Source of the DNA: Burkholderiales bacterium
GTDB taxonomy: Bacteria; Pseudomonadota; Gammaproteobacteria; Burkholderiales; Burkholderiaceae_E
Assembly: GCA_027487815.1 (NCBI GenBank)
Contig: JAIYCW010000072.1
Coordinates: 211,214 to 275,213, forward strand
Direction: 5' to 3'
Length of the DNA stretch: 64,000 nt
The notes under the pieces were generated by a model that saw only the letters and a list, made by a program, of their open reading frames with translations, ran no database searches and had not been told where the DNA came from. This document shows, in pieces, positions 9,659 to 18,333 of this stretch; within the stretch, counting starts at the first letter, position 1, and each line of letters opens with the position of its first letter. The translations under genes were made by a program, and so were the position numbers.

Positions 9659-11392
9659 ATGACCAATAATTCAAGCGCGCGAACCGCTTTAGCCCCCCAA
9701 CTTCCCCAGGCCGGTATGTCTATGGTCTCGGGCGAAGTCTCGAGCACCTTGCTCGATTTGACGATACCGGCCCAACTCAAGCAAACCGTGCGCAAGTTTG
9801 GAGCGCGCCCGGCCATGGTGTTTCGTGAGCAGTCGGTCCGCTGGACTTGGGCGGAGCTTGATCGCGAGGCGGATCAACTTGCGGCCGCCTTGCTGGCGAT
9901 GGGCATCACCAAGGGAGATCGCGTCGGGATATGGTCGCCGAATCGCAGTGAATGGGTGGTGACGATGTTTGCTGCTGCGCGTATCGGCGCGATTCTGGTG
10001 AACGTCAATCCTGCTTACAGGCTTGCCGAGCTTGAATACGCACTGAACAAAGTGCAGATCAAGCTGCTCGTCACCGCGGCTACCTTCAAGACATCCAACT
10101 ATATCGCCATGCTCTGCGAGCTTGCACCTGAGTTGGCGCATCGCTCGCCTGGCCAGTTGCAATCGGTCCGGCTGCCACATTTGCGCACTGTGGTGAGGAT
10201 GGGCTCGGAGATCACACCCGGTATGTTGAACTACGCTGATCTGATGAAGATGGGCACACCGGATTTGATGGCCCGTCTGGATGCGATCACCGCCGCGCTG
10301 CAGCCCAAAGACCCGATCAACATTCAGTTCACCAGTGGCACCACCGGCAACCCCAAGGGCGCGACTCTTACGCATCACAATATTCTGAATAACGGGATGT
10401 ATGTGGCGGCGGCGATGCGCTTTACAGAGAATGACCGCCTGTGTGTACCCGTGCCGCTTTATCACTGCTTCGGCATGGTGATGGGCGTGTTGGCATGCAC
10501 CGTGTTTGGTGCGTGTGCGGTGTTTCCTGCCGAGGCGTTTGAACCGGTAGCTACGATGCGTGCGATTTCGGAAGAAGGATGTACTGCGTTGCATGGCGTG
10601 CCGACCATGTTTATCGCGCAACTCGATCATCCCGAGTTTTCAAAATTCAACTTCAGCAGCCTGCGCACCGGTTGCATGGCGGGTGCGCCTTGCCCGATTG
10701 AAACCATGAAGCGGGTCAATACGCTCATGAATATGCGTGAGGTAACGATTGCTTATGGGATGACCGAAACCAGCCCGGTATCGTTTCAAAGCTCTACCGA
10801 CGATCCGCTTGAAAAGCGTGTTTCCACTGTAGGCCGCGTGATGCCGCATTTGAGCTGCAAGATCGTTGATGACGATGGTGAGGTGGTTCCGGTAGGGCAG
10901 CGTGGCGAGCTTTGCACCAAAGGCTATTCGGTGATGCAAGGCTATTGGGATGATGAAGCCCGCACCGCAGAGTCAGTGCGCGATGGGTGGATGTTCACAG
11001 GCGATCTCGCCACGATGGATGAGCTGGGCTATTGCAATATCGTCGGCCGCGTGAAGGACATGCTGATTCGCGGTGGCGAGAATGTGTATCCGCGCGAAGT
11101 GGAGGAGTTTCTCTTTCGGCACCCGGCTGTGCAAGAGGTGCAGGTGTTTGGCGTGCCTGATGAAAAGTACGGTGAGGAAGTAGCCTGCTGGATCGTCCTG
11201 AAGGCCGGGCAAAGCGCCACCGAAGCTGAGATTCGCGAGTTTTGCAAAAGCCAAATCGCGCATTACAAGATTCCCCGCTATGTACATTTCAAGGCGGCTC
11301 TCCCCATGACAGTGACGGGCAAGCCGCAAAAGTTTGTGATGCGCGATGCCATGATTGCCGAGCTTGGGTTGAAGGTCGCGAAGACGGCTTGA
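9659..11392 (+). CDS. AMP-binding acyl-CoA synthetase (medium/long-chain or branched acyl)
   Basis: A 577-residue member of the ANL superfamily that adenylates a carboxylic acid and transfers it to CoA. The P-loop [10 protein letters not shown] is at about residues 224-233, YGMTETSPV is the adenine-binding motif, and GWMFTGDLA and [20 protein letters not shown] with a C-terminal TGKPQK lysine complete the active site. The ATG at 9659 has AGGAG at good distance; the longer reading from 9521 overlaps srkA and is not family-like. It lies just upstream of a TetR gene, SDR and 3-hydroxyacyl-CoA dehydrogenase, which suggests fatty or branched acid oxidation. Exact substrate unknown. Confidence 0.9.
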   Translation: MTNNSSARTALAPQLPQAGMSMVSGEVSSTLLDLTIPAQLKQTVRKFGARPAMVFREQSVRWTWAELDREADQLAAALLAMGITKGDRVGIWSPNRSEWVVTMFAAARIGAILVNVNPAYRLAELEYALNKVQIKLLVTAATFKTSNYIAMLCELAPELAHRSPGQLQSVRLPHLRTVVRMGSEITPGMLNYADLMKMGTPDLMARLDAITAALQPKDPINIQFTSGTTGNPKGATLTHHNILNNGMYVAAAMRFTENDRLCVPVPLYHCFGMVMGVLACTVFGACAVFPAEAFEPVATMRAISEEGCTALHGVPTMFIAQLDHPEFSKFNFSSLRTGCMAGAPCPIETMKRVNTLMNMREVTIAYGMTETSPVSFQSSTDDPLEKRVSTVGRVMPHLSCKIVDDDGEVVPVGQRGELCTKGYSVMQGYWDDEARTAESVRDGWMFTGDLATMDELGYCNIVGRVKDMLIRGGENVYPREVEEFLFRHPAVQEVQVFGVPDEKYGEEVACWIVLKAGQSATEAEIREFCKSQIAHYKIPRYVHFKAALPMTVTGKPQKFVMRDAMIAELGLKVAKTA

Positions 11393-11410
11393 AGCGGGCG
11401 GGAAAAATAA

Positions 11411-11426
11411 TTGACCGATCGTTCCA
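11411..11426 (+). promoter_or_regulatory. Candidate TetR operator, copy 1 (before the TetR gene)
   Basis: TTGACCGATCGTTCCA lies 21 bp before the TetR gene start. Its core GACCGATCGTTC is an imperfect palindrome (10 of 12 positions symmetrical). A near-identical copy occurs at 12104-12119 before the SDR gene. Two copies, one at each promoter of this small locus, are the normal pattern of an autoregulating TetR repressor. Confidence 0.65.
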
Positions 11427-11447
11427 TTATGGGCTACTATGCTGCTT

Positions 11448-12029
11448 ATGGGACGTCAACGTGAGTTTTCCGAGCAAGAAGTATTGAATGCTGCTGTGGC
11501 AGTGTTCACGGAGCGCGGTTACGCGGGCACTTCCGTGGCTGACCTCGCCCTGGCAACACAGCTTGGCAAGCAAAGCCTGTACAACAGTTTTGGTGACAAG
11601 CGCGAGTTATATCTGAAGGCTGTGGATTGCGCAGTCGAGCAATATGGGCCATTGATGTTCGCGATGCGAAACGCTCCGACTGGACTGGCTGCTGTGGAGA
11701 TGTTTTTTGCCCATCTGATTGAGCAGTGTAGCGCGAGCGATGTTTCTGTTAACGGCTGTATTGTCAGCAATGGTTTGCTTGAGAATTTGCCAGATCGCCT
11801 GGTACATAGTCATTTGGCCAATAAATGGCAGCGTACTCACGAGGCGTTACGGGAACAGGTGGAGCGAGGTCAGAAGGATGGCTCGGTGACAAACCACGCC
11901 CCGTCGCTAGCTCTGGCCGATGTTCTGATGGGATTAATGAGCGGGGTTCGTGTTGCCTTGCGTGCCGGCCATGAGGTCGCGAGATTGAATCAAACCGTGT
12001 TGCTTGGCCTTGGAATACTGCGACGCTAG
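11448..12029 (+). CDS. TetR family transcriptional regulator
   Basis: A 193-residue one-component regulator. The N-terminal helix-turn-helix runs over about residues 8-55: FSEQEVLNAAVAVFTERGYAGTS, then VADLALATQLGKQSLYNSFGDKREL. The C-terminal ligand-binding domain (about 75-190) is variable and gives no ligand. I start at the second ATG (11448, MGRQREFSEQ); another ATG at 11439 adds only three residues. Operator-like copies before this gene and before the next gene suggest it represses both itself and the SDR/dehydrogenase genes. The inducer may be an acyl-CoA given the neighbours, but that is inference. Confidence 0.93.
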   Translation: MGRQREFSEQEVLNAAVAVFTERGYAGTSVADLALATQLGKQSLYNSFGDKRELYLKAVDCAVEQYGPLMFAMRNAPTGLAAVEMFFAHLIEQCSASDVSVNGCIVSNGLLENLPDRLVHSHLANKWQRTHEALREQVERGQKDGSVTNHAPSLALADVLMGLMSGVRVALRAGHEVARLNQTVLLGLGILRR

Positions 12030-12103
12030 GACCAGTTCACGGGTTTCCAGCAAGGGTGCTGGGTTAAGTGGTAGCGCCTTCGGGCGTATTTTTTGGTCTA
12101 AAT

Positions 12104-12119
12104 TTGACCGTTCGTTCAA
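12104..12119 (+). promoter_or_regulatory. Candidate TetR operator, copy 2 (before the SDR gene)
   Basis: TTGACCGTTCGTTCAA matches the copy at 11411-11426 in 14 of 16 positions and lies 14 bp before the SDR start codon, between the TetR stop and the SDR ribosome-binding site AAAAGGAAAG. TTGACC may itself serve as a -35 element for the upstream copy or be coincidental. Confidence 0.65.
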
Positions 12120-12133
12120 TAAAAGGAAAGACT

Positions 12134-12874
12134 ATGGCAGCATTGCTTAAAGGAAAAACCGCTCTGATTACGGGCGCATCTCGAGGGATTGGCGCAGCGA
12201 TCGCCACAAGACTGGCTCGTGATGGAGCTCGCGTCATCGCTCATTACGGGGCTTCAGAGTCCGAGGCGAAAGCATTGGCTCGTCAGATTGAAGCAGCGGG
12301 CGGCGCTGTACGCCTAATTCAGGCGGACCTCGCACAGCCTGGCGTAGCCACCAAAATAGAGGAGCAGGTCAAAGGTGAACGCATTGATATCCTCGTCAAC
12401 AACGCTGGGGTCGCGCCATTTGCGGACCTCGCCGCTACCGACGAGGCCACCTTTGATCGACTTGCGATGATCAATATGCGCAGCCTCTTCTTTATCACCC
12501 AAAAGATTGTTCCGCAGATGAACGACGGCGGACGCATCATCAATCTGTCCAGTGCCGTCACCCGGGTTGTGTTTCCGGGGATTCCGGCCTATGCAGCGAC
12601 CAAGGGCTTTGTCGACGTTCTGACACTTCAATTGGCCGGCGTCCTGGGCGCACGAGGCATTACTGTGAATGCCGTAGCCCCTGGGGCTATCGATACCGAA
12701 ATGAGTGCCTGGATTCATCAACCGGGGGGTAGCGACACCCTTAAGCAGATTCAGGCCCTGCCGGGCATCGGCAAGCCTGAGCACGTGGCCGATTTAGTCG
12801 CCTTTCTTGCGAGCCCGCAAGGCAGCTGGATTACCGGACGTACCATTGACGTGAGCGGTGGCACCAAGCTGTAA
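12134..12874 (+). CDS. Short-chain dehydrogenase/reductase (FabG-like)
   Basis: A 246-residue classical SDR, an NAD(P)-dependent oxidoreductase. TGASRGIG (Rossmann glycine motif, residues about 12-19), NNAGV, catalytic Ser in NLSSAV, and YAATK (Tyr-x-x-x-Lys) are all present, followed by the C-terminal GRTIDVSGG. The ATG at 12134 is preceded by AAGGAAAG, while the longer reading from 12068 runs through the putative TetR operator and is rejected. It is probably under control of the adjacent TetR protein. The substrate is unknown; a 3-oxoacyl or hydroxy-acid derivative is plausible. Confidence 0.92.
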   Translation: MAALLKGKTALITGASRGIGAAIATRLARDGARVIAHYGASESEAKALARQIEAAGGAVRLIQADLAQPGVATKIEEQVKGERIDILVNNAGVAPFADLAATDEATFDRLAMINMRSLFFITQKIVPQMNDGGRIINLSSAVTRVVFPGIPAYAATKGFVDVLTLQLAGVLGARGITVNAVAPGAIDTEMSAWIHQPGGSDTLKQIQALPGIGKPEHVADLVAFLASPQGSWITGRTIDVSGGTKL

Positions 12875-12923
12875 ACCATTGTTTATGGATTAAAGTGCTG
12901 CCCTCAACTTCCAAGAGGGCAGT

Positions 12924-13775
12924 ATGCAAACCATCAACACGATAGGCATCATCGGCGCGGGCGCCATGGGCAGCGGCATAGCGCAGGCTTGCGCAGCTTC
13001 CGGGCTTCAAGTGATTCTGCAGGATGTTCAGCCCGCAGCTCTCGAACGAGCGCTTAAAACTGTGGGTGGCTCGCTGGATCGTTTGGTCAAAAAGGCCACG
13101 CTGGATGAAGCGGGTAAGGCTGCAATTTTGCAGCGTATTCAAACCAGCAGCGAGCCCACTGCGGTAGCCAAGGCCGATCTCGTTATTGAAGCGGCCACCG
13201 AGAACGAAGCGCTCAAGATCAAAATCCTTCAGGCGATTGAGCCTGCGCTCGCCCCTGAAACCATAATTGCAACCAATACTTCATCGATTTCGATCACCCG
13301 CCTGGCAGCCGCCACTCAGCGGCCTGATCGGTTCGTGGGTTTGCATTTCTTCAATCCCGTCCCGGTGATGGCGTTGGTTGAAATCATCAGCGGTCTGAAA
13401 ACTTCTCAAGCCACCCAGGATGCCGTCACCGAATTGGCGCGCGCGTTGGGCAAGACCCCGATTGGCGTCAAGAACAGCGCCGGGTTTGTGGTCAATCGGA
13501 TTCTGTGCCCGATGATCAATGAGGCGATCTTCGCCTTGCAAGAAGGGTTGGCCAGCGCCGAGGAAATCGATGCCGGTATGAAGCTGGGCTGCAATCATCC
13601 GATTGGCCCGCTGGCGTTGTGTGATCTGATCGGCCTGGATGTGGAGCTCGCGGTGATGGAAGTGCTTTACGAGAGCTTCAACGATTCCAAATACCGGCCC
13701 GCTCCCTTGCTGAAAGAAATGGTGGCTGCTGGCATGCTCGGGCGCAAGACCAGGCGCGGTTTCTACAGCTACTAG
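12924..13775 (+). CDS. 3-hydroxybutyryl-CoA dehydrogenase
   Basis: A 283-residue soluble 3-hydroxyacyl-CoA dehydrogenase of the Hbd/PaaH type, oxidising (S)-3-hydroxybutyryl-CoA to acetoacetyl-CoA or the reverse. The NAD-binding GAGAMGSGIAQ is at about residues 11-21. The catalytic His lies in GLHFFNPVPVM, and the C-terminal domain has GFVVNRILCPMINEA and LGCNHPIGPLALCDLIGLD. The length matches the monofunctional family. It follows the SDR by 49 nt with AAGAGGGCAG before the ATG. It may feed short acyl-CoA units into the acetyl-CoA pool with the thiolase encoded at 38.9 kb. Confidence 0.94.
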   Translation: MQTINTIGIIGAGAMGSGIAQACAASGLQVILQDVQPAALERALKTVGGSLDRLVKKATLDEAGKAAILQRIQTSSEPTAVAKADLVIEAATENEALKIKILQAIEPALAPETIIATNTSSISITRLAAATQRPDRFVGLHFFNPVPVMALVEIISGLKTSQATQDAVTELARALGKTPIGVKNSAGFVVNRILCPMINEAIFALQEGLASAEEIDAGMKLGCNHPIGPLALCDLIGLDVELAVMEVLYESFNDSKYRPAPLLKEMVAAGMLGRKTRRGFYSY

Positions 13776-13786
13776 AGGGCGGGTGG

Positions 13787-14494
13787 CTACTCGCCGATTT
13801 GGGCTAGCCGGCCCAGATCGAGCAAGGTAATGCCGCCATACTCGGCTTTCAGCAGGCCCTCGGCTTCGAGGGTTTGCAAGGCCTGATTGACCCGCTGGCG
13901 TGAAAGCCCGGTGAGCAGCCCAAGCTCCTGCTGGGAGACTTCGAGCCGCTTGCCGGTGCCGGGATAAAGCACTGGATTACACATTTGTGCCAGGCATCTT
14001 GCGAGTTTGGCCTCCGGCCCGAGCAAGCGCTCATATTCCACCATCGCAATGAACTGGCCGAGTCGCTCATTGATCTGGCGCAGCAAGAATCGGTTAAAGC
14101 CAATGCTGTTGTCGAGCAAAAACTGAAAAGTTTTGCGCGGCACGTAGGCAATGACCGAATCGCGAAGTGCCACGACGCTATACCGGCGGGCTTCGCTCTT
14201 AAGCAGCGATCCTTCGCCGAGCCAGCCTCCACCTGGCACGCCTGTGAAGCTTGCCGATTTCCCTTCCGCGGTGATCACCGCAATTTTGACGAGGCCTCGC
14301 ACCACGCCGATCCAGCTCTCCACAACTTCGCCCTTTTGGCACACCAGCCCATCTTCGGCGACTTCGCGAAGCACAACCTCGCGGCAAATCTTGTCGACGT
14401 GATCCGCGTGTAATAGATCGCTCAGTCCGGTGTCTTGCAAAAGAGCGGATCGAAATAGCTCACGTTGTTCGGTGGTGGAAATCGAAGGCGCCAT
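13787..14494 (-). CDS. Crp/Fnr family transcriptional regulator
   Basis: A 235-residue regulator with an N-terminal cyclic nucleotide-binding-like beta barrel (about 25-135) and a C-terminal winged helix (about 165-220; VSQQELGLLTGLSRQRVNQALQTLE). The N-terminal Cys cluster of true FNR is missing, so it is not an obvious oxygen sensor; ligand unknown. I chose ATG 14494 (MAPSISTTEQ); an upstream reading of 81 extra residues has no family resemblance and runs into the divergent gene. It is divergent from the ligase-transporter operon starting at 14610, and a dyad typical of this family sits between them, so it is likely the operon's regulator. Confidence 0.9.
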   Translation of the reverse strand: MAPSISTTEQRELFRSALLQDTGLSDLLHADHVDKICREVVLREVAEDGLVCQKGEVVESWIGVVRGLVKIAVITAEGKSASFTGVPGGGWLGEGSLLKSEARRYSVVALRDSVIAYVPRKTFQFLLDNSIGFNRFLLRQINERLGQFIAMVEYERLLGPEAKLARCLAQMCNPVLYPGTGKRLEVSQQELGLLTGLSRQRVNQALQTLEAEGLLKAEYGGITLLDLGRLAQIGE

Positions 14495-14528
14495 TATTGA
14501 ATCAGGGGAAACCCTAGTTAACCTCAAA

Positions 14529-14546
14529 TTGTCATTCAGAAGACAA
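14529..14546. promoter_or_regulatory. Candidate Crp/Fnr-type operator
   Basis: TTGTC-N8-GACAA is a perfect 5-bp inverted repeat with an 18-bp footprint. With one mismatch it extends to AATTGTC...GACAACT, 7-bp arms. Size and symmetry fit a Crp/Fnr dimer site. It lies 35 bp before the divergent regulator start and 63 bp before the ligase ATG. The remaining 14495-14609 region shows no other clear signal besides GGAG before the ligase. Confidence 0.6.
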
Positions 14547-14609
14547 CTATACCGGCGCAAGGCCACTACACTGCGCAGTTCCCCTCTTGAGGATGGAGAC
14601 AACAATAAA

Positions 14610-16589
14610 ATGACAGCATCCAATGCTGCCAGCGCTAAAGCGCGTGAATATGGCAATACGACCTTTCCCCGGTTGCTGCTGCAACACGCCCAGTCGCGCC
14701 CCCAGGCCAGTGCGCTGAGAGAAAAGGATCTCGGCATCTGGCAGACCCGGACTTGGGGTGCATTGGCCGCGGAGGTAGAGAAGTTGGCGGCGGCCCTGCA
14801 GGCCAGCGGACTCGCGCGCGGCGATCACGTCGCCTTAGTCGGAGAGAATCGGCCCCGGCTGTATGCCTCGATGATCGCGGTTCAGGCCATTGGTGCAATC
14901 CCGGTGCCGATGTACCAGGATGCTGTCGCGCAGGAGATGGTGTTTATCTTCCGCGATGCCGAGATCAAGCTCGCTATCGTCGAAGACCAGGAGCAGGTCG
15001 ACAAAATGCTAGAGGTGAGCGAGCAATATCCTGCGCTCGCCCGCATTGTGTATGACGACCCCAAGGGTCTGCGCAACTATGGCCAGGCGCAGCTCATCAG
15101 CTTTGACGCTTTTCTTGAGCTCGGGGCCAAAAATGCTCAGCCGAATCTTTTGACTTCGCTCGCCCAGGCTGGTTCGCCCGATGAAACTGCCGCGATGTTT
15201 TACACCTCGGGCACAACTGGCAATCCCAAGGGCGTCATTCATACCCATCGCAATTTGATTTCGATGTCGACCATGGCCAGCCGCATGGAGCAGCTCACGG
15301 CCGATGAAGAAGTGCTCGCCTATCTGCCAATGGCCTGGATCGGGCAAAACATTTTTTCTTATGCCCAATGGCTGATCAATGGCTTCACTGTGAACTGCCC
15401 GGAGTCGCAGGCAACAGTTGCTGCTGATATGCGCGAGATTGGCCCCACTTATTATTTCGCCCCGCCTCGCGTGCTCGAAGCCTTGCTGACCCAGGTTACG
15501 ATCCGCATGGAAGATGCCGCGCCATTCAAGCGCCGGATGTTTCAAAAATATATGGAGCATGCGCGCAAGGTAGGCGGGCGTTTGCTCGATGGCGATACCA
15601 GCGTGAGCTTTGGCGACCGCTTGCGCTACAAACTCGGCACCCTCTTGGTGTACGGCCCGCTGCGCAATGCCTTGGGAATGAGCAAGGTGCGGGTGGCCTA
15701 TACGGCTGGCGAGGCCATCGGCCCAGATCTATTTGTGTTTTACCGCTCCCTGGGCATCAACCTCAAACAACTCTACGGCTCCACCGAAACCGCAGTGTTT
15801 GTGTGTATCCAGCCCAACGGACAGGTGCGCGCCGATACGGTGGGCCCGGCTGTTGAAGGCGTTGAGATTCAGGTGGCAGCTTCAGGCGAAATTCTGATCC
15901 GCAGCCCGGGCCTGCTGCGTGAATACTATAAAAACCCCCAGGCCACTGCCGAGGTGAAGGATGCTGAGGGCTGGTATCACACCGGGGACGCAGGCTATCT
16001 GGATCAGGATGGCCACCTCAAGATCATTGATCGCGCAAAAGATGTAGGCAAGATGGCCAACGGAGCACTCTTTGCACCCAAGTACATTGAAAACAAGCTG
16101 AAGTTCTTCCCGTTCATCAAGGAAGCCGTGGCATTCGGTACCGGGCGGGATCAGGCCATGGCACTGGTCAATATTGATTTCGAAGCATGCGGCAACTATG
16201 CCGAGCGGCGCAATCTTTCCTACGCTGGTTATGTGGATCTGGCCTCGCGCCAGGAGATCTATGCACTGGTGCAGGATTGCGTGGAAAAGGTCAATGCTGA
16301 TCTGGCCTCTGATCCGGTCATGGCGGATTCCCAGATTCACCGCTTTGTGATCCTGCACAAGGAACTGGATGCGGATGATGAAGAGCTGACGCGCACCCGC
16401 AAGGTGCGCCGCGGCTTTATTGGCCAGAAATTCAGCGTGTTGGTTGATGCGCTGTATGCGGGCAAGCAAGAGCAATTTATTGAAACGCCGGTGCGCTTCG
16501 AAGATGGCCGCACTGGCAAGGTGGCCGCAACGCTGAAGCTAGCCAATACGAAAACCTTTGCCCCTGCTGCTGCCAAGAAAGCTGCCTGA
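14610..16589 (+). CDS. AMP-dependent long-chain acyl-CoA synthetase-like ligase
   Basis: A 659-residue ANL-superfamily ligase of the large COG1022-like type (long-chain acyl-CoA synthetases). P-loop [11 protein letters not shown] lies at about residues 197-207, YGSTETAVF is the adenine motif, and GWYHTGDAGYLDQDGHLKIIDRAK (residues abridged) gives the hinge region. It is first in a run with LivG (1-nt overlap), two permeases, a binding protein, LivF and a PaaK-like protein. The context suggests it activates an imported carboxylic acid to its CoA thioester. The ATG at 14610 has GGAG upstream; the reading from 14430 extends through the operator region and is rejected. Confidence 0.9.
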   Translation: MTASNAASAKAREYGNTTFPRLLLQHAQSRPQASALREKDLGIWQTRTWGALAAEVEKLAAALQASGLARGDHVALVGENRPRLYASMIAVQAIGAIPVPMYQDAVAQEMVFIFRDAEIKLAIVEDQEQVDKMLEVSEQYPALARIVYDDPKGLRNYGQAQLISFDAFLELGAKNAQPNLLTSLAQAGSPDETAAMFYTSGTTGNPKGVIHTHRNLISMSTMASRMEQLTADEEVLAYLPMAWIGQNIFSYAQWLINGFTVNCPESQATVAADMREIGPTYYFAPPRVLEALLTQVTIRMEDAAPFKRRMFQKYMEHARKVGGRLLDGDTSVSFGDRLRYKLGTLLVYGPLRNALGMSKVRVAYTAGEAIGPDLFVFYRSLGINLKQLYGSTETAVFVCIQPNGQVRADTVGPAVEGVEIQVAASGEILIRSPGLLREYYKNPQATAEVKDAEGWYHTGDAGYLDQDGHLKIIDRAKDVGKMANGALFAPKYIENKLKFFPFIKEAVAFGTGRDQAMALVNIDFEACGNYAERRNLSYAGYVDLASRQEIYALVQDCVEKVNADLASDPVMADSQIHRFVILHKELDADDEELTRTRKVRRGFIGQKFSVLVDALYAGKQEQFIETPVRFEDGRTGKVAATLKLANTKTFAPAAAKKAA

Positions 16590-17374
16590 TGAGTGAACGT
16601 GTAATTGGCGAGGTCGTCCTGGATCTGAAAAACATCTCCCTGAATTTTGGGGGTGTGAAGGCGCTGTCGGATATTTCCTTTGATGTGCGCGAGCATGAGA
16701 TTCGCGCCATCATCGGGCCAAATGGTGCGGGCAAAAGCTCCATGCTCAATGTGATCAATGGGGTCTACACTCCTCAGCAAGGTGAGATCCGGTTTCGTGG
16801 TCAGACCTTTGCCAAGATGAGCTCGCGCAAGGTGGCCGAGATGGGTGTAGCGCGAACTTTTCAAAGCCTTGCTTTGTTCAAGGGCATGAGCGTGCTCGAC
16901 AACATCATGAGCGGACGCAACCTCAAAATGAAGTCGGGCATTCTTGCGCAAATGCTGCGGGTTGGGCCAGCCCTGAAGGAAGAAAGCATGCATCGGGAAG
17001 CCGTCGAGCGGATTATCGACTTCCTGGAGATTCAGCCCTATCGCAAAGTGCCAGTAGGCCGCCTGCCTTATGGTCTTCAAAAGCGGGTTGACCTCGGACG
17101 CGCGCTTGCAATGGAGCCCACACTTCTATTGCTGGATGAGCCCATGGCCGGTATGAATGTGGAAGAAAAGCAGGACATGTGCCGCTTCGTGCTGGACGTG
17201 AATGATGAATTCGGCACCACGATTGTCTTGATCGAACACGATATGGGTGTGGTGATGGACATTTCAGATCGGGTGGTGGTGCTGGACTACGGCCGCAAGA
17301 TCGGGGATGGCCCACCGGATGAGGTTCGCGCCAATGAAGATGTAATTCGCGCCTACCTGGGCACTGAGCACTAA
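16589..17374 (+). CDS. LIV-type ABC transporter ATP-binding protein (LivG-like)
   Basis: A 261-residue ABC ATPase of the branched-chain amino-acid (HAAT) family. Walker A GPNGAGKSS is at about residues 44-52, the variant signature is LPYGLQKRVDLGRAL, Walker B is LLLLDEPMAGMN, and the extra C-terminal segment (DRVVVLDYGRKIGDGPP) is typical of LivG. Start ATG overlaps the stop of the upstream ligase by 1 nt, showing translational coupling of the ligase and the transporter. It drives import with LivF, LivH, LivM and LivK homologues downstream. Confidence 0.93.
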   Translation: MSERVIGEVVLDLKNISLNFGGVKALSDISFDVREHEIRAIIGPNGAGKSSMLNVINGVYTPQQGEIRFRGQTFAKMSSRKVAEMGVARTFQSLALFKGMSVLDNIMSGRNLKMKSGILAQMLRVGPALKEESMHREAVERIIDFLEIQPYRKVPVGRLPYGLQKRVDLGRALAMEPTLLLLDEPMAGMNVEEKQDMCRFVLDVNDEFGTTIVLIEHDMGVVMDISDRVVVLDYGRKIGDGPPDEVRANEDVIRAYLGTEH

Positions 17375-17383
17375 GGCGGGGCT

Positions 17384-18313
17384 ATGGGATTTTTTATTGA
17401 AACTTTGTTGGGCGGCCTGATGGCGGGCATGCTCTATTCGCTGGTTGCGCTTGGCTTTGTGCTGATTTTCAAGGCTTCGGGCGTATTCAACTTTGCGCAA
17501 GGGGCGATGGTGCTGTTTGCTGCGCTTGCGATGGCGCGGTTCGCAGAGTGGGCACCGCAGGTGCTTGGCATCGAAAGCAAGGTGGTGGCCAACCTGATTG
17601 GCTTTGCCCTGGCAGCGCTTTTGATGTTCATTCTGGCCTGGCTGGTGGAGCGCTTGGTGTTGCGCCATTTGGTGAATCAGGAGGGCGCAACCCTATTGAT
17701 GGCCACTTTGGGGATTACCTATTTCATTGATGGCCTGGGCCAAACGATTTTTGGCAGCGCGATTTACAAGATCGATATCGGCATGCCCAAAGAGCCGATC
17801 ATGGCTTTCGAATCCGTGGTGCAAGGTGGCATTCTTATCAACAAGGAAGACCTGATTGCTGCATTGATCGCGGCGGCGCTTGTGGCCGTGCTGAGCCTGT
17901 TTTTCCAAAAGACCTCCACTGGGCGGGCCTTGCGTGCTGTTGCAGACGATCACCAAGCTGCGCAATCCATTGGCATTCCCCTGAACCGCATTTGGGTGAT
18001 TGTGTGGTGTGTTGCAGGCGTGGTCGCACTGGTGGCAGGCATGATTTGGGGCAGTAAGCTCGGGGTCCAGTTTTCACTCACCACGGTTGCGCTGCGAGCC
18101 TTGCCAGTGGTGATTCTCGGTGGTTTGACCTCAGTGCCTGGCGCGATTATCGGCGGCCTGATTATTGGAGTGGGGGAGAAGCTTTCCGAGGTATACCTCG
18201 GGCCTTATGTCGGTGGCGGTATCGAAATCTGGTTCGCCTATGTTCTGGCCTTGGTGTTTTTGCTGTTCCGGCCGCAAGGCTTGTTCGGTGAAAAGATCAT
18301 CGATCGCGTCTAG
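17384..18313 (+). CDS. LIV-type ABC transporter permease (LivH-like)
   Basis: A 309-residue inner-membrane permease with about eight hydrophobic segments. The opening GGLMAGMLYSLVALGFVLIF and the FNFAQGAMVLF segment are the LivH signature, and the cytoplasmic loop GRALRAVADDHQAAQSIGI is the contact loop for the ATPase. Ten nt separate it from the LivG homologue. The family moves amino acids, but some members import aromatic or aliphatic acids, urea or amides, so the substrate is inferred from the ligases. Confidence 0.92.
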   Translation: MGFFIETLLGGLMAGMLYSLVALGFVLIFKASGVFNFAQGAMVLFAALAMARFAEWAPQVLGIESKVVANLIGFALAALLMFILAWLVERLVLRHLVNQEGATLLMATLGITYFIDGLGQTIFGSAIYKIDIGMPKEPIMAFESVVQGGILINKEDLIAALIAAALVAVLSLFFQKTSTGRALRAVADDHQAAQSIGIPLNRIWVIVWCVAGVVALVAGMIWGSKLGVQFSLTTVALRALPVVILGGLTSVPGAIIGGLIIGVGEKLSEVYLGPYVGGGIEIWFAYVLALVFLLFRPQGLFGEKIIDRV

Positions 18314-18333
18314 AGCGGGAGCGGAGTCAACTT

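Noticed and set aside
9689..10630. 313-codon minus-strand frame inside the acyl-CoA synthetase gene
   Set aside because: His/Arg-rich translation without similarity; the plus-strand ligase is complete.
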